DNA of 35,220 nucleotides, taken from Prochlorococcus sp. AG-347-M15. GTDB taxonomy: Bacteria > Cyanobacteriota > Cyanobacteriia > PCC-6307 > Cyanobiaceae. The stretch covers positions 1-35,220 of the forward strand of contig QCCS01000014.1 in assembly GCA_003281185.1 (NCBI GenBank), read 5' to 3'. The notes beneath the pieces are model-generated. The model had not been told where the DNA came from. It worked only from the letters and a program-made list of their open reading frames with translations, and made no database searches. Made by a program: the position numbers and the translations under genes. Positions 7,159 to 17,587 of the stretch are shown here, piece after piece. Position 1 is the stretch's first letter; the number at the start of each line of letters is the position of its first letter.

Positions 7159-8934
7159 TTAATAGTGATTAGCAACTTTCCTGTGGTGCACTGCTGTTTT
7201 GCATGATAAGTCAGAAACATTACCATTTTCGACGATTCCATAAATTATCCAATGATCTGGAGTCTCTAGTCTGGAACTAACTTTACAATCTAAAAAAGCT
7301 AAAGAGTCTGAGAGAACTGGACCTCCATTTGCAATGTTGCTAATTACATCTACATCAGCAAATCTATCAGCTCCAGGAGCAAATCTCTTTAAAAAATGCC
7401 TAAACATTTTTTGATAGTTGTCTTCTCGCAAGATATTCACAACAAAACCTTTTCCAACTTGCATATAAGATTCAATAGCTCTATCTTTTGCTACTGCAAC
7501 CGTAATACCTGGGGGAGAAAAACTAGCTTGACTAACCCAACTCGCGACCATTGCACTTTGTCTAAATGTCGAACCTTCTCCTTGGCTAGCTGTAACTACA
7601 TATAAACCTCCACTTAATCTACCTAAAGCTTTATCTAAATTTGAATCAAGACTTTTCATAGAAGCAATATTTTTCTTTTTATTGATTAATTGACCTAAGT
7701 CAGTTCCAGCTTCTTCGAATTGTTGATAAACAATGGGATCAGGTATATTTTTGACTCTTAAAGGAGAGAAAGCTTCTTTTTGCCCAAGTTCTCTTAACTT
7801 ATTTGCTAGGGAATCTATTGGTTCATCATTTCCACCAAAAGCATCGTAGACAGCTGTAAATTGTTTTGATTTTAATGCTGCAAATAAAGTACCAAATGAT
7901 TCTTTTAATTCATTGTCTGATTCTGCTGGCCATGTTGGGATGACTACTGCTTTTGATTCAGAAATTAAATTTGTTAATTCTTGGGGGTCAGATGATCTTA
8001 AATCAATTAATTGGACCTGTGCATCAGCTTTACTTATTCCATGGGATATGGCTTGGCTTAGTCGATCACAATATCCATAGTCGCTTATATAGCAAACTGA
8101 TACAAATTCATTGCCTTTGCTTTTATTGCTACTCCATTCTAAATATTTTTCTTTCCAAAAATTGACTTGATTATGGAGCAAAGGTCCATGACCAACAGCT
8201 ATTGTTTTTAATTTAGGTAGTTTATCTATTCTTTTAATTGCTTGCAGAACGCTTCTCGCGTTCGGGCCCATTAAGCAATCGTAATAAAAACGAAAATCAT
8301 CAAATATTTCTTTTTGATTAGTGTCAAAAAATTCTTCAGAACAATAATGAAGTCCAAATGCATCGCATGTATAGAGAACATGAGTACTGTGATCATATGA
8401 AAAAATTGTATCTGGCCAATGTAAATTTGGTGCGCTTATAAATTCAATGTTATGTTCTAAACCGCTGATAGGATTAGTTCCTAGATTTAAAAACTCCCCA
8501 CTTTTAACCTCTAGACGTTTAAAGGGAATATGTATTTGGTCTTCAATAAATTTGAGAGCTATTTTTGATCCTACTACTGTTATGTTTTTATTTAGTTCTA
8601 AAAGATTTCCGATTAGGCCAGAATGATCAGGTTCTGTATGGCTTGTAATTAGATAATCAACTTCTTGTGGATTTACCTCTTTTAGTAATTCTTCAAACCA
8701 TAGTTCTTCAAACTTTGCGTGACTAGTATCAATTATTGCAAGTTTTTCACCTTTAATAATGAAACTATTGTAAGTAGTGCCATTTCTTAAGCCAAATTCA
8801 ATATCAAATCTACTGCGATCCCAGTCCAGAGATCTTATGGCACAAGAATCATCAGCGAAGTTTTGAGATTGAACTGTCAACTTGTTATTTATTTGTGCCA
8901 ATTTAGAATTACTTGTCTGAGTAGAAGCTGGCAT
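7159..8934 (-). CDS. flv3: Flavodiiron protein Flv3 (O2 photoreduction, intact diiron site)
   Basis: A 591-residue protein with the same three-domain plan as its neighbour: beta-lactamase-like (about 30-255), flavodoxin-like (about 277-420) and flavin reductase (about 433-591). The diiron ligands are complete: H99-T-E101-P-D103-H104, H172, D191 and H249. That identifies it as Flv3, the partner of Flv1 in the Mehler-like reaction that drains electrons from photosystem I to O2 without releasing reactive oxygen. It is encoded on the same strand as flv1, but about 1.06 kb with a divergent gene separates them, so they are probably separately transcribed. The start region (to 9052) is shared with divergent alaS. 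Confidence 0.93.
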   Translation of the reverse strand: MPASTQTSNSKLAQINNKLTVQSQNFADDSCAIRSLDWDRSRFDIEFGLRNGTTYNSFIIKGEKLAIIDTSHAKFEELWFEELLKEVNPQEVDYLITSHTEPDHSGLIGNLLELNKNITVVGSKIALKFIEDQIHIPFKRLEVKSGEFLNLGTNPISGLEHNIEFISAPNLHWPDTIFSYDHSTHVLYTCDAFGLHYCSEEFFDTNQKEIFDDFRFYYDCLMGPNARSVLQAIKRIDKLPKLKTIAVGHGPLLHNQVNFWKEKYLEWSSNKSKGNEFVSVCYISDYGYCDRLSQAISHGISKADAQVQLIDLRSSDPQELTNLISESKAVVIPTWPAESDNELKESFGTLFAALKSKQFTAVYDAFGGNDEPIDSLANKLRELGQKEAFSPLRVKNIPDPIVYQQFEEAGTDLGQLINKKKNIASMKSLDSNLDKALGRLSGGLYVVTASQGEGSTFRQSAMVASWVSQASFSPPGITVAVAKDRAIESYMQVGKGFVVNILREDNYQKMFRHFLKRFAPGADRFADVDVISNIANGGPVLSDSLAFLDCKVSSRLETPDHWIIYGIVENGNVSDLSCKTAVHHRKVANHY

Positions 8935-9052
8935 AGGACAAATCGCGTTATAAAATAACTTTAGTTATGTAGAATATAAACCCGCGTGATTATTTTTGCG
9001 AAATAACCGAAATTACGCTTTTCTTTAATTTTAATCTTCTTACTCTGGATAA

Positions 9053-11713
9053 ATGACATCTCGATTAATTAAAAAAATAGTTACTGGAGATGAGATAAGG
9101 AATGCTTTCTTAAATTTTTATAGTGGCAAATTACATAAAATCATTTCAAGTGCATCTTTGATTCCAGATGACCCTACTGTTATGCTTACAATTGCTGGGA
9201 TGCTACCTTTTAAACCAGTTTTTTTAGGTTTAAAAGAAAGACCATCAAAAAGGGCTACTTCTAGCCAAAAGTGCATCAGAACAAATGATATAGAAAACGT
9301 TGGAGTTACAGCTAGACACCACACTTTTTTTGAAATGCTTGGTAATTTCTCTTTTGGAGATTATTTTAAACGAGAGGCTATTCAATGGGCTTGGGAATTA
9401 GTTACTAATATCTATCAACTTTCTGTTGAAAATATAATTGTGAGTGTTTTTCACGAAGACGAAGAGTCTGCAAAAATTTGGAGAGATGAAATTGGTATTC
9501 ATCCAGATAGGATTGTGAAACTAGGAGAGGAAGATAATTTTTGGTCATCTGGCAAAACAGGTCCATGTGGACCTTGTTCAGAACTTTATTATGATTTTCA
9601 TCCTGAAAAGGGTCTGCAAAATATTGATTTAGAAGATGGAGATCGTTTTATTGAATTTTATAACCTTGTTTTTATGCAATATAATCGTGATTCTAATGGA
9701 AAATTGACAGATTTAAAATTTAAAAATATTGATACAGGAATGGGTCTTGAAAGGATGGCTCAAATACTACAAAACAAGCAAAATAATTATGAGACAGATT
9801 TAATTTTTCCTATTATTCAAAAAATTTGTGAGATTGCAAATATTGATTATTTTTCTTCAGATAATAAAAACAAAATTTCTTTAAAAATTATTGGTGATCA
9901 TACAAGAGCTGTTATTCATTTAATTTCTGATGGAGTAGCAGCAAGTAATCTCGGCAGGGGATATATACTAAGAAGGCTTATTAGAAGAATGGTTAGACAT
10001 GGAAGATTGTTAGGTATTACAAATGAATTTTTGCCCCATATTGCTACTGTCGGGATCAATTTAATGCAAAATAATTATCCTGATTTAAAAAATAATAATG
10101 ATTTAATTTTGAATGAGATAAAAATTGAAGAAATAAGATTTAGGGAAACTCTTGAAAGAGGAGAGAAATTGCTAGATGAGTTAATTTCTTCAGGGCAGAA
10201 ATTAATTTCTGGTTTTAAAGCTTTTGAACTTTATGATACTTATGGATTTCCTCTAGAACTTACTGTAGAAATTGCTGAAGAAAATAGTATCAGTGTAGAT
10301 GTAAAGGGTTTTGAAGAAGAAATGAATGCACAAAAAGAGAGAGCTAAAGCTGCTTCAAGTAATATTGATTTGACATTAGAGGGATCATTAGAGAGAGAAA
10401 TAGATCTTTTTAACAAAACTGTTTTTAATGGTTATGATTCACTCCTTTCGGAGGCTGAAATAAAGGGTATATTCTTGGATTCAACATTAGTAAAGCAAGC
10501 AAGTGAAGGTCAGAAAGTTTTAATTGTTCTTGATCAGACAACTTTTTATGGAGAATCTGGCGGGCAAGTTGGTGATATTGGAACGATATTTTCAAAAGAT
10601 GTAGAGGTCTTGGTTGATAATGTTATGCGAAAGAAAAATGTTTTTTTACATTATGGAACGATCAAAAAAGGAATATTAACTATTGGACAAAAAGTTAAGA
10701 CTAATGTTAGCTCCTCTAATAGAGCTAAGGCTGCTGCAAATCATACAGCTACTCATTTATTACAATCTGCACTTAAATCAGTTGTTAACGAAAGTGTTGG
10801 ACAAAAAGGTTCATTAGTAGCCTTTAATAAATTAAGATTTGACTTTAATTCCTCTAATCCTATTTCTAAAGATCAAATTTCTAAGATTGAGACTTTAGTT
10901 AACTCTTGGATTATGGAAAATCATGCCCTAGAAATAAAAAATATGTCTAAGAGTGAGGCACTGGAAAAGGGCGCAGTCGCCATGTTTGGAGAAAAATATG
11001 ATGATGAAGTGCGTGTTGTTAATGTACCAGGAGTTTCAATGGAACTTTGTGGTGGCACACATGTTAAAACTACATCCGAATTAGGTTCTTTCAAAATAAT
11101 TAGTGAGGAAGGAATCTCAGCCGGTATAAGAAGGATCGAAGCATTATCAGGCCAATCAGCATTAGACTATTTCAGTGATAGAAATCATTTAGTAAATCAA
11201 CTAAGTGATTTGTTAAAAGCAAATCCTAATCAACTTTTTGAAAGGGTTAATAATTTGCAAGCAGAGCTTATTAATAAGAATAAAGAGATACAAAAAATGA
11301 AAGATGAAATTGCATATTTTAAATACTCTTCTATAAAATCATCTGCAGAAATAGTAAATTCTTTTTCAATTTTAGTAAATCAGATTGATGGCTTAGATGG
11401 GAATTCTTTGCAATCTGCAGCACTTAATTTAAATTCTCATTTGGGAAATAAATCAATAGTGATTCTTGGGGGAATACCAAATCCAGAAAATAGAAAGTTG
11501 TTATTTGTAGTATCTTTAGGTGATGAAGCAGTAAAAATAGGATTGCATGCAGGTAAAATAATTACTGAGGTTGCAAGAATTTGTTCAGGAGGAGGAGGAG
11601 GAAAGCCTAACTTTGCTCAAGCAGGTGCTAAAGATATTGATAAGTTAAGTGATGCTCTAGATTATGCTAAAAATTATTTACAAAAAACATTAGATAGTCA
11701 TTCTGATAAATAA
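9053..11713 (+). CDS. alaS: Alanyl-tRNA synthetase
   Basis: An 886-residue, full-length class II synthetase that charges tRNA-Ala with alanine in the cytoplasm. The N-terminal aminoacylation domain is recognisable ([19 protein letters not shown], then GPCGPCSE, and GMGLERM in motif 3). The editing domain carries the four zinc-type ligands H564 and H568 (HTATH) and C666 and H670 (CGGTH). The C-terminal coiled-coil and DHHA1 region ends with the GGGGGKP motif. The ATG at 9053 fits the family start. Its last 16 bases overlap the convergent speA gene. Confidence 0.97.
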   Translation: MTSRLIKKIVTGDEIRNAFLNFYSGKLHKIISSASLIPDDPTVMLTIAGMLPFKPVFLGLKERPSKRATSSQKCIRTNDIENVGVTARHHTFFEMLGNFSFGDYFKREAIQWAWELVTNIYQLSVENIIVSVFHEDEESAKIWRDEIGIHPDRIVKLGEEDNFWSSGKTGPCGPCSELYYDFHPEKGLQNIDLEDGDRFIEFYNLVFMQYNRDSNGKLTDLKFKNIDTGMGLERMAQILQNKQNNYETDLIFPIIQKICEIANIDYFSSDNKNKISLKIIGDHTRAVIHLISDGVAASNLGRGYILRRLIRRMVRHGRLLGITNEFLPHIATVGINLMQNNYPDLKNNNDLILNEIKIEEIRFRETLERGEKLLDELISSGQKLISGFKAFELYDTYGFPLELTVEIAEENSISVDVKGFEEEMNAQKERAKAASSNIDLTLEGSLEREIDLFNKTVFNGYDSLLSEAEIKGIFLDSTLVKQASEGQKVLIVLDQTTFYGESGGQVGDIGTIFSKDVEVLVDNVMRKKNVFLHYGTIKKGILTIGQKVKTNVSSSNRAKAAANHTATHLLQSALKSVVNESVGQKGSLVAFNKLRFDFNSSNPISKDQISKIETLVNSWIMENHALEIKNMSKSEALEKGAVAMFGEKYDDEVRVVNVPGVSMELCGGTHVKTTSELGSFKIISEEGISAGIRRIEALSGQSALDYFSDRNHLVNQLSDLLKANPNQLFERVNNLQAELINKNKEIQKMKDEIAYFKYSSIKSSAEIVNSFSILVNQIDGLDGNSLQSAALNLNSHLGNKSIVILGGIPNPENRKLLFVVSLGDEAVKIGLHAGKIITEVARICSGGGGGKPNFAQAGAKDIDKLSDALDYAKNYLQKTLDSHSDK

Positions 11714-13644
11714 CTACTTTTTCTGAGACTAATTTCTATTTGATCTATTAATTTCCTTGCTTCTTCAATAGTTAATTTTTTTTGATCAATTGCTGATTCA
11801 GTATTAATTCTTATAGATTCAACCAAAGAAGCTGAACTGTAATCTAATAATTGTAAAATTTCAGATTTGCTGTCCTCTTTAATTATATTTTTGACTTTAT
11901 ATGAATAATCTTGATTTATGTCTATATGAACAACGTTTGTACTGCCAAATAAATTGTGCAAATTTCCTAATGCTTCTTGATAGGCTCCAGTCATAAAAAT
12001 TCCAATTAGATAATCTTTATTTTCCTCTAGCTTATGTAAATTGAGTAATGATTTAATTTTTCCATCATCAATAAAATTATTTAGTTTCCCATCTGAATCA
12101 CAAGTTAAATCTGCAAAGTTGCCTTTGCAGAAAGGTTCTTCTAAGTGTCTATGTATTGGTACTATTGGAAAAATCTGATTTATTGCCCAGCTATCGGGAA
12201 TAGATTTAAAGATAGATAAATTTGCATAATAAGTAGATGCAAGAGTTTCTGTAATTTCAGATAAATCAGGGTGATTAATTTCATCATTATTAAGGTTATT
12301 AGAAATTTCTTTTGCGCAAGCCCAAGTAAGTTCTTCGGCATAAGCTCTTTCTGCCAAACTTAAAAATCCTAATCTAAAAGCGACTAAGCAATCTTCTTTA
12401 AATTTTTTTGCATCATTCCATAGTTCAATTATTTGAGATAAATTTATTTTTTTATTTTTAAGTTTTTTTAATTCATAGAAAGTTTCAAGTAAATTTGAAA
12501 TTATTAATTGTTGATTTTTTTTATCAAAAATTTGAAGTTTGGAACTAACATGGCTTGTTCCTAAGACATTAAAAATTAAAACTGAACAATGACTAATTAT
12601 TGCTCTTCCACTTTCTGAGATTATGATTGGATGCTTGATATTATTTAATTCACATGAATCCTTAATAGTTGCAATTACATCGTTAGCATAATTTTGAAGA
12701 GAATAATTTGTAGAGGTGTTAGAGGAGGTTTTAGTTCCATCAAAATCTATTCCTAAGCCTCCCCCAACGTCGATATATTGCATTGGGGCTCCTAGTTTGC
12801 ATAGTTCAACATATATCTGACTAGCTTCTTGTAATGCGTCTTTGATCACAGCAATATCACTTATTTGACTGCCTATATGAAAATGGAGCAATTTCATTTC
12901 ATTGATAAGATTTGCTTCTTTTAGTTCTTTTATTGTCAACATAATTTCTGGGATTGATAATCCAAATTTGGAATTGTCTCCAATAGATTTACCCCACCTA
13001 CCACTACTTTTACTTGATAACTTTGCTCTAATTCCTATCAATGGAGTCGCGTTAAGTTCTTGAACTGCTTGAATAATTCTTTTTACCTCATCTCGTTGTT
13101 CAATAACTATTATTGGATTTTTGCCGAGTTTCCTGGCCAAAGTAGCAATCTCAATATATTTTTTATCTTTATATCCGTTGCATATTAATAATGAATTTTG
13201 GTTTTCAAGAAGTGCAAGGCCAATTAATAGTTCTGATTTACTTCCTACTTCTAAACCAAAATTCCATTTACTACCAAACTCTATTATCTTTTCTAGGACA
13301 TTTTTTTGTTGATTACATTTGACAGGAAAAACGCCTTGATAAATGTTGTTATATTTATAGGTTTTTATTGCTTTAAAAAAAGAGTCATGTAATTCGTTTA
13401 TGCGATCTTTCAAGATATCATTGAATCTTATGATTAATGGAGGATTTATTTCTCTACTCTTAAGTTCTTTGACAAGCTTAAAAAGATCAATCTTATCTTC
13501 AGATTTTATATCTTTAGTTACTGATATATTTCCTTTGGAATTTATAGAAAAATATTTATCTCCCCATTTGTCTATGTTATAAGTCGAAATACTATCTTCA
13601 ATAGTCCAAATATTCTTTAATTTTTTCGGCTCAAAATTGGTCAA
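11698..13644 (-). CDS. speA: Biosynthetic arginine decarboxylase
   Basis: A 648-residue PLP enzyme that turns arginine into agmatine, the first step of the agmatine route to polyamines. The PLP lysine is K109 in the VFPVKCNQQ motif at the start of the alanine-racemase-like barrel. Later segments ([30 protein letters not shown]) match the family, and length is normal for bacterial SpeA. The start is a TTG at 13644; no in-frame ATG lies close upstream. The gene converges on alaS with a 16-base tail overlap, so the two mRNAs have complementary 3' ends. Confidence 0.95.
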   Translation of the reverse strand: MTNFEPKKLKNIWTIEDSISTYNIDKWGDKYFSINSKGNISVTKDIKSEDKIDLFKLVKELKSREINPPLIIRFNDILKDRINELHDSFFKAIKTYKYNNIYQGVFPVKCNQQKNVLEKIIEFGSKWNFGLEVGSKSELLIGLALLENQNSLLICNGYKDKKYIEIATLARKLGKNPIIVIEQRDEVKRIIQAVQELNATPLIGIRAKLSSKSSGRWGKSIGDNSKFGLSIPEIMLTIKELKEANLINEMKLLHFHIGSQISDIAVIKDALQEASQIYVELCKLGAPMQYIDVGGGLGIDFDGTKTSSNTSTNYSLQNYANDVIATIKDSCELNNIKHPIIISESGRAIISHCSVLIFNVLGTSHVSSKLQIFDKKNQQLIISNLLETFYELKKLKNKKINLSQIIELWNDAKKFKEDCLVAFRLGFLSLAERAYAEELTWACAKEISNNLNNDEINHPDLSEITETLASTYYANLSIFKSIPDSWAINQIFPIVPIHRHLEEPFCKGNFADLTCDSDGKLNNFIDDGKIKSLLNLHKLEENKDYLIGIFMTGAYQEALGNLHNLFGSTNVVHIDINQDYSYKVKNIIKEDSKSEILQLLDYSSASLVESIRINTESAIDQKKLTIEEARKLIDQIEISLRKSSYLSE

Positions 13645-13766
13645 TTTATGTCTTAGTGATTAATAAATGTTTTTGAAAACAACTCAAAACAATATCTTTT
13701 ATTTTAATGATTACTTGCCAAGTTACCACCCAAAAGTTGAATATACATAGAGTGATTATTAATTAA

Positions 13767-14225
13767 ATGACCAAAGAGAGAACCTTTATTGCAATTAAAC
13801 CAGATGGAGTTCAAAGAGGATATGTTTCTGAGATTATTGGCAGATTTGAAAAAAAAGGATTTAAATTGGTTGGATTAAAGCAATTAATTCCTTCAAAAGA
13901 ACTTGCTCAAAATCATTATGGAGTACATAGAGAAAGACCCTTTTTTGGTGATTTAGTAGACTTTATTTCAAGTGGGCCTGTTGTGGCAATGGTGTGGGAA
14001 GGCGAAGGAGTTATTTTGAGCGCTAGAAAACTAATAGGTGCAACAAAACCTTTGGAAGCAGATCCTGGAACAATTAGAGGTGATTTAGCTATTGATATTG
14101 GGAGGAATATTATTCATGGTTCTGATGGAGAAGATACAGCAACATTTGAAATTGATTTATGGTTTAACGAAGAGGAATTATGTGAGTGGGAAACTTCTGA
14201 TTCGAAATGGCGATCTGAAAATTAA
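13767..14225 (+). CDS. ndk: Nucleoside diphosphate kinase
   Basis: A 152-residue enzyme that transfers the terminal phosphate of ATP to other (d)NDPs. The phosphorylated histidine is H117 in NIIHGSDG, and the N-terminal [15 protein letters not shown] is diagnostic. Length is normal. It ends three bases before the convergent ThiO-like oxidase gene and is divergent from speA, so its promoter lies in 13645-13766. Confidence 0.97.
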   Translation: MTKERTFIAIKPDGVQRGYVSEIIGRFEKKGFKLVGLKQLIPSKELAQNHYGVHRERPFFGDLVDFISSGPVVAMVWEGEGVILSARKLIGATKPLEADPGTIRGDLAIDIGRNIIHGSDGEDTATFEIDLWFNEEELCEWETSDSKWRSEN

Positions 14226-14228
14226 AAT

Positions 14229-15338
14229 TTAAATCGTAAATCTATCTAAACTAAATTTTTCTAAAAAGCTTTTTTCTATTTCTTTGAGATTTTTATTTTG
14301 AACTATTTTCAAAAGAAGATCACTTGTTATTGCAGAAAATAAAACTCCATTTCTGTAATGTCCTGTAGCTATAAAAAGGTTTTCAATTTTTGATTTTCCA
14401 ATTATTGGTTTTAGATCTGGTGTGCAAGGTCTAAATCCCCACCAATGTTCCATTTGTGGCCAATTAATAGCTTCTGGCAATAAGGAGCGTATCCCTTCTT
14501 GCAGTTGTTTTATTCCATTAGGAGTATTACCCTGATTAAATTTTGAATCTCTTTCAACTGTCGCTCCAACTATAATAAGTCCATCATCACGGGGAACTAG
14601 ATAAGTTTTTGGACCAAAAATAACTCTTTTCAAAAAATTTGTTGGACCTTGTATTGATAGCATTTGTCCCTTTACAGGAAAGACTGGAATCTTATTAAAA
14701 ATTTTTTTACTCCAAGCACCGCTGCATATAATTGCTTTTTCGCAGTTAATTTTTTTTATTTCCCCAGTAGCACAGACAACTGTTGCACCTGTAACTTTGT
14801 TTTTTTCTAATGTCAAATCCTCTACTTCTGATCCCTCTTGAAATTCGACTCCATGCAACGAGCATGCTCTCTCCAGAGCACGCATCAGTCTTCTTCGGTT
14901 ATCTATTTGACCATCTTGTTCAAAAAGTAAACCATGTTTCCAAATAGAGTTCATTCCATTAATTTCTGTTTGAAGATCTTTGTGATTTAAATATTTTCCA
15001 TATTCATAAGTGGGAAACTCTTCAAGATCTTCTTTGTTTTTAAAAGGAACTACTATGCCACATTTTTTTAAACCGCATTTAATATTACTATCTTGTTCAA
15101 TATTTTTTATCCACTTTGGAATTAGATTTTGACTTTCTTGCCCAAATTTTAGTAATTCATCCTCAAGCCCTTCGGCATGAGTAGCTAACATTCCTGCAGC
15201 AACAAATCCAGCTGATTCATTTCTGTTTTTGCTTAAAACTAAAACTTTGAAGTTATTTCTAGAAAATTCGTAAGCAATAGATAAACCTAAAAGTCCACCG
15301 CCAATGATTAATATTGAATTTTTGGTTTCTCGTGCCAT
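14229..15338 (-). CDS. FAD-dependent glycine/D-amino-acid oxidase, ThiO-like
   Basis: A 369-residue DAO-family flavoenzyme. The N-terminal Rossmann strand and FAD loop are SILIIGGGLLGLSIAYEF (G13-G-G-L-L-G18). Near the C-terminus the segments WWGFRPCTPDLKPIIG and ATGHYRNGVLFS match glycine oxidases of the ThiO type, which make iminoglycine for the thiazole of thiamine. Related DadA and sarcosine-oxidase-like enzymes share the fold, so thiamine synthesis is the best guess rather than a certainty. It is convergent with ndk and divergent from gatB. Confidence 0.8.
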   Translation of the reverse strand: MARETKNSILIIGGGLLGLSIAYEFSRNNFKVLVLSKNRNESAGFVAAGMLATHAEGLEDELLKFGQESQNLIPKWIKNIEQDSNIKCGLKKCGIVVPFKNKEDLEEFPTYEYGKYLNHKDLQTEINGMNSIWKHGLLFEQDGQIDNRRRLMRALERACSLHGVEFQEGSEVEDLTLEKNKVTGATVVCATGEIKKINCEKAIICSGAWSKKIFNKIPVFPVKGQMLSIQGPTNFLKRVIFGPKTYLVPRDDGLIIVGATVERDSKFNQGNTPNGIKQLQEGIRSLLPEAINWPQMEHWWGFRPCTPDLKPIIGKSKIENLFIATGHYRNGVLFSAITSDLLLKIVQNKNLKEIEKSFLEKFSLDRFTI

Positions 15339-15417
15339 TTAAAAATTAATATTTTTATTTGTGTTTTGGTCCTCTTTTCCTTTATATCCAATAATATTAA
15401 TAAAGAGACTTTTAATA

Positions 15418-16890
15418 ATGAACAATTTGGAATCTTGGGAAGCTGTGATTGGTTTGGAAACTCATGTACAGCTTAATACGAAAAGTAAAATATTCACATC
15501 TGCGTCAACAGCTTTTGGTGATGCACCTAATACGCATATAGATCCTGTAGTTTGTGGGTTACCAGGAACCCTTCCAGTTTTGAATGAGACTGTTCTTGAG
15601 TATGCTGTAAAAACATCGTTAGCATTAAATTTAAACGTTGCAGAACATTGTAAATTTGATAGAAAACAATATTTTTATCCTGATCTGCCTAAAAATTATC
15701 AAATTTCACAATTTGATGAGCCACTAGCTGAAAATGGCTGGTTAGAGGTTGAAATAATTGAAAAGGACAAGGAACCTTATATCAAAAAAATTGGTATAGA
15801 AAGGTTACATATGGAAGAAGACGCCGGAAAACTAGTCCATTCAGGAAGTGATAGATTAGCTGGTTCTAAGTATTCCTTAGTTGATTACAATCGAGCTGGA
15901 ATAGCACTATGTGAAATTGTAAGTAAACCAGATATAAGAACAGGTAAAGAGGCTTCTGAATATGCTTCTGAGATCAGAAGAACAGTTAGATACCTAGGTG
16001 TATCAGATGGAAATATGCAGGAGGGTTCATTAAGATGTGATGTCAATATTTCAGTTAGAAAAGGACCTAATTCTCCTTTTGGTACCAAAGTCGAAATTAA
16101 AAATATGAATTCATTTTCTGCAATTCAAAAGGCTTGTGATTATGAAATAGCTAGACAAATAGAAGTTTATGAAAATGGAGGAAAAATTTTCCAAGAAACA
16201 AGGTTATGGGATGAAGCAAAGCAAATAACGAAAAGTATGAGATTAAAAGAAGGTAGCAGTGACTATAGATATTTTCCTGATCCTGACTTAGGACCAATTG
16301 AAGTAACAAAAGCCCAACAAGAAATATGGTTCAACGAACTACCAGAACTTCCTTCTAAGAAAAGAAATAAATACGTAAGTCAATTTGGGTTGTCTGCATA
16401 TGATGCAAGGGTAATTTCTGATGAAATAAGCATGGCAAACTTTTTCGAAGAAACAGTAGCAAATGGTGCCGAGGCCAAACTAGCTTCAAATTGGGTAACA
16501 AGTGATATTGTGGGCTATTTAAAATCAAACAAACTAAGTTTTAGTGACTTAAAACTTAGTCCTGAAAATCTTGCTGAAATGATTAGCATGATTTCAAATA
16601 AAACTATCAGTGGAAAAATTGCAAAAGAAATATTACCTGAACTAATTCAAAAAAATATTTCTCCGAAAAAATTAGTTGAAGAAAAAGGGTTAGCAATGAT
16701 ATCTGATTCTTCAAGTATTTTACCAATAATTGATGAACTTTTAAATGAACATCCAAATGAAGTTCAGGCATTTAAAAATGGCAAAACTAAGTTACTTGGT
16801 TTTTTTGTTGGTCAACTCATGAAAAGAACAAAAGGTAAAGCTGATCCTAAACTTGCAAATAAACTTCTTATGGAAAAATTAAATAGCTAA
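15418..16890 (+). CDS. gatB: Aspartyl/glutamyl-tRNA(Asn/Gln) amidotransferase subunit B
   Basis: A 490-residue GatB, the kinase/amidotransferase subunit that with GatA and GatC converts Glu-tRNA(Gln) to Gln-tRNA(Gln). The frame is open from 15361, but the ATG at 15418 is chosen because MNNLESWEAVIGLETHVQL is the usual GatB N-terminus and the upstream 19 codons look non-coding. Family motifs include DYNRAGIALCEIVSKPD, MQEGSLRCDVNIS and the C-terminal GatB/YqeY helical domain. It is convergent with coaE, three bases apart. Confidence 0.96.
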   Translation: MNNLESWEAVIGLETHVQLNTKSKIFTSASTAFGDAPNTHIDPVVCGLPGTLPVLNETVLEYAVKTSLALNLNVAEHCKFDRKQYFYPDLPKNYQISQFDEPLAENGWLEVEIIEKDKEPYIKKIGIERLHMEEDAGKLVHSGSDRLAGSKYSLVDYNRAGIALCEIVSKPDIRTGKEASEYASEIRRTVRYLGVSDGNMQEGSLRCDVNISVRKGPNSPFGTKVEIKNMNSFSAIQKACDYEIARQIEVYENGGKIFQETRLWDEAKQITKSMRLKEGSSDYRYFPDPDLGPIEVTKAQQEIWFNELPELPSKKRNKYVSQFGLSAYDARVISDEISMANFFEETVANGAEAKLASNWVTSDIVGYLKSNKLSFSDLKLSPENLAEMISMISNKTISGKIAKEILPELIQKNISPKKLVEEKGLAMISDSSSILPIIDELLNEHPNEVQAFKNGKTKLLGFFVGQLMKRTKGKADPKLANKLLMEKLNS

Positions 16891-16893
16891 AGT

Positions 16894-17511
16894 TTAAAGA
16901 AGCTCTTTTATCGTATTGACCCATTTATTTTGATCATCCGAATTCTCTAAAATAATATCTGAGAATTTTCTTTTTTCTTCAAAACTTAATTGAAAATTTA
17001 TCAATTCATTTGCTTCTTTCTCGCTAATTTTATCTCTTGTGATAAGTCTGTTTTTTTGTACTTCTTTAGAGCATTTAACTAACCATATTTCAGTACAAAT
17101 ATCTTCAAATTTTGCTTCAAACAATAATGGAATAACCAATACTATAGTTTGAGTATTTTTGCATTGACTGCATTCTTCTATCATTCTTTCTTTAATTAAC
17201 GGATGAAGTAGTTTTTCAATCCATTCCTTGCTTGCTGAATCTTTAAAAATAATGTTCCTTAAAAGTTTTCTGTTTATTTCCCTTTCTGAATTGCTTTTAT
17301 TATCAATAATTTCATTTCCAAAATAATCTACAATTTTCTTATATCCATATGTATTTGGTTTGATTAATTCTCTTGAAAAATGATCTGCATCTAATATTGG
17401 TATGTTTTTATGTTTTCTGATGTAATTAGTTATGGTTGTCTTCCCACTTGCAATACCTCCTGTTAAACCAATCCTTCTTTGGTTGTTTTTTAATTTTTGA
17501 ATAATATTCAT
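16894..17511 (-). CDS. coaE: Dephospho-CoA kinase
   Basis: A 205-residue P-loop kinase for the last step of coenzyme A synthesis, phosphorylating the ribose 3'-OH of dephospho-CoA. The P-loop is G18-G-I-A-S-G-K24-T25 in RIGLTGGIASGKTTI, and DADHFSRELIKP and VLVIPLLFEAKFED match the substrate region of the family. Length is normal. It is transcribed divergently from argJ with a 76-base shared promoter region. Confidence 0.94.
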   Translation of the reverse strand: MNIIQKLKNNQRRIGLTGGIASGKTTITNYIRKHKNIPILDADHFSRELIKPNTYGYKKIVDYFGNEIIDNKSNSEREINRKLLRNIIFKDSASKEWIEKLLHPLIKERMIEECSQCKNTQTIVLVIPLLFEAKFEDICTEIWLVKCSKEVQKNRLITRDKISEKEANELINFQLSFEEKRKFSDIILENSDDQNKWVNTIKELL

Positions 17512-17587
17512 ATAATTAATAATAATCTAATTACTTAGTTTCTTTAGTATTAAAGAGTAGTTAGTATGAATTAAAATAATAAAAAGT

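Noticed and set aside
8935..9052. Short inverted repeats (ATAACTttAGTTAT, TTATTT...AAATAA) between flv3 and alaS
   Set aside because: Six-bp arms in AT-rich DNA are expected by chance; no support as operators.
15361..15417. N-terminal extension of GatB
   Set aside because: Upstream codons look like spacer; the family N-terminus starts at 15418.
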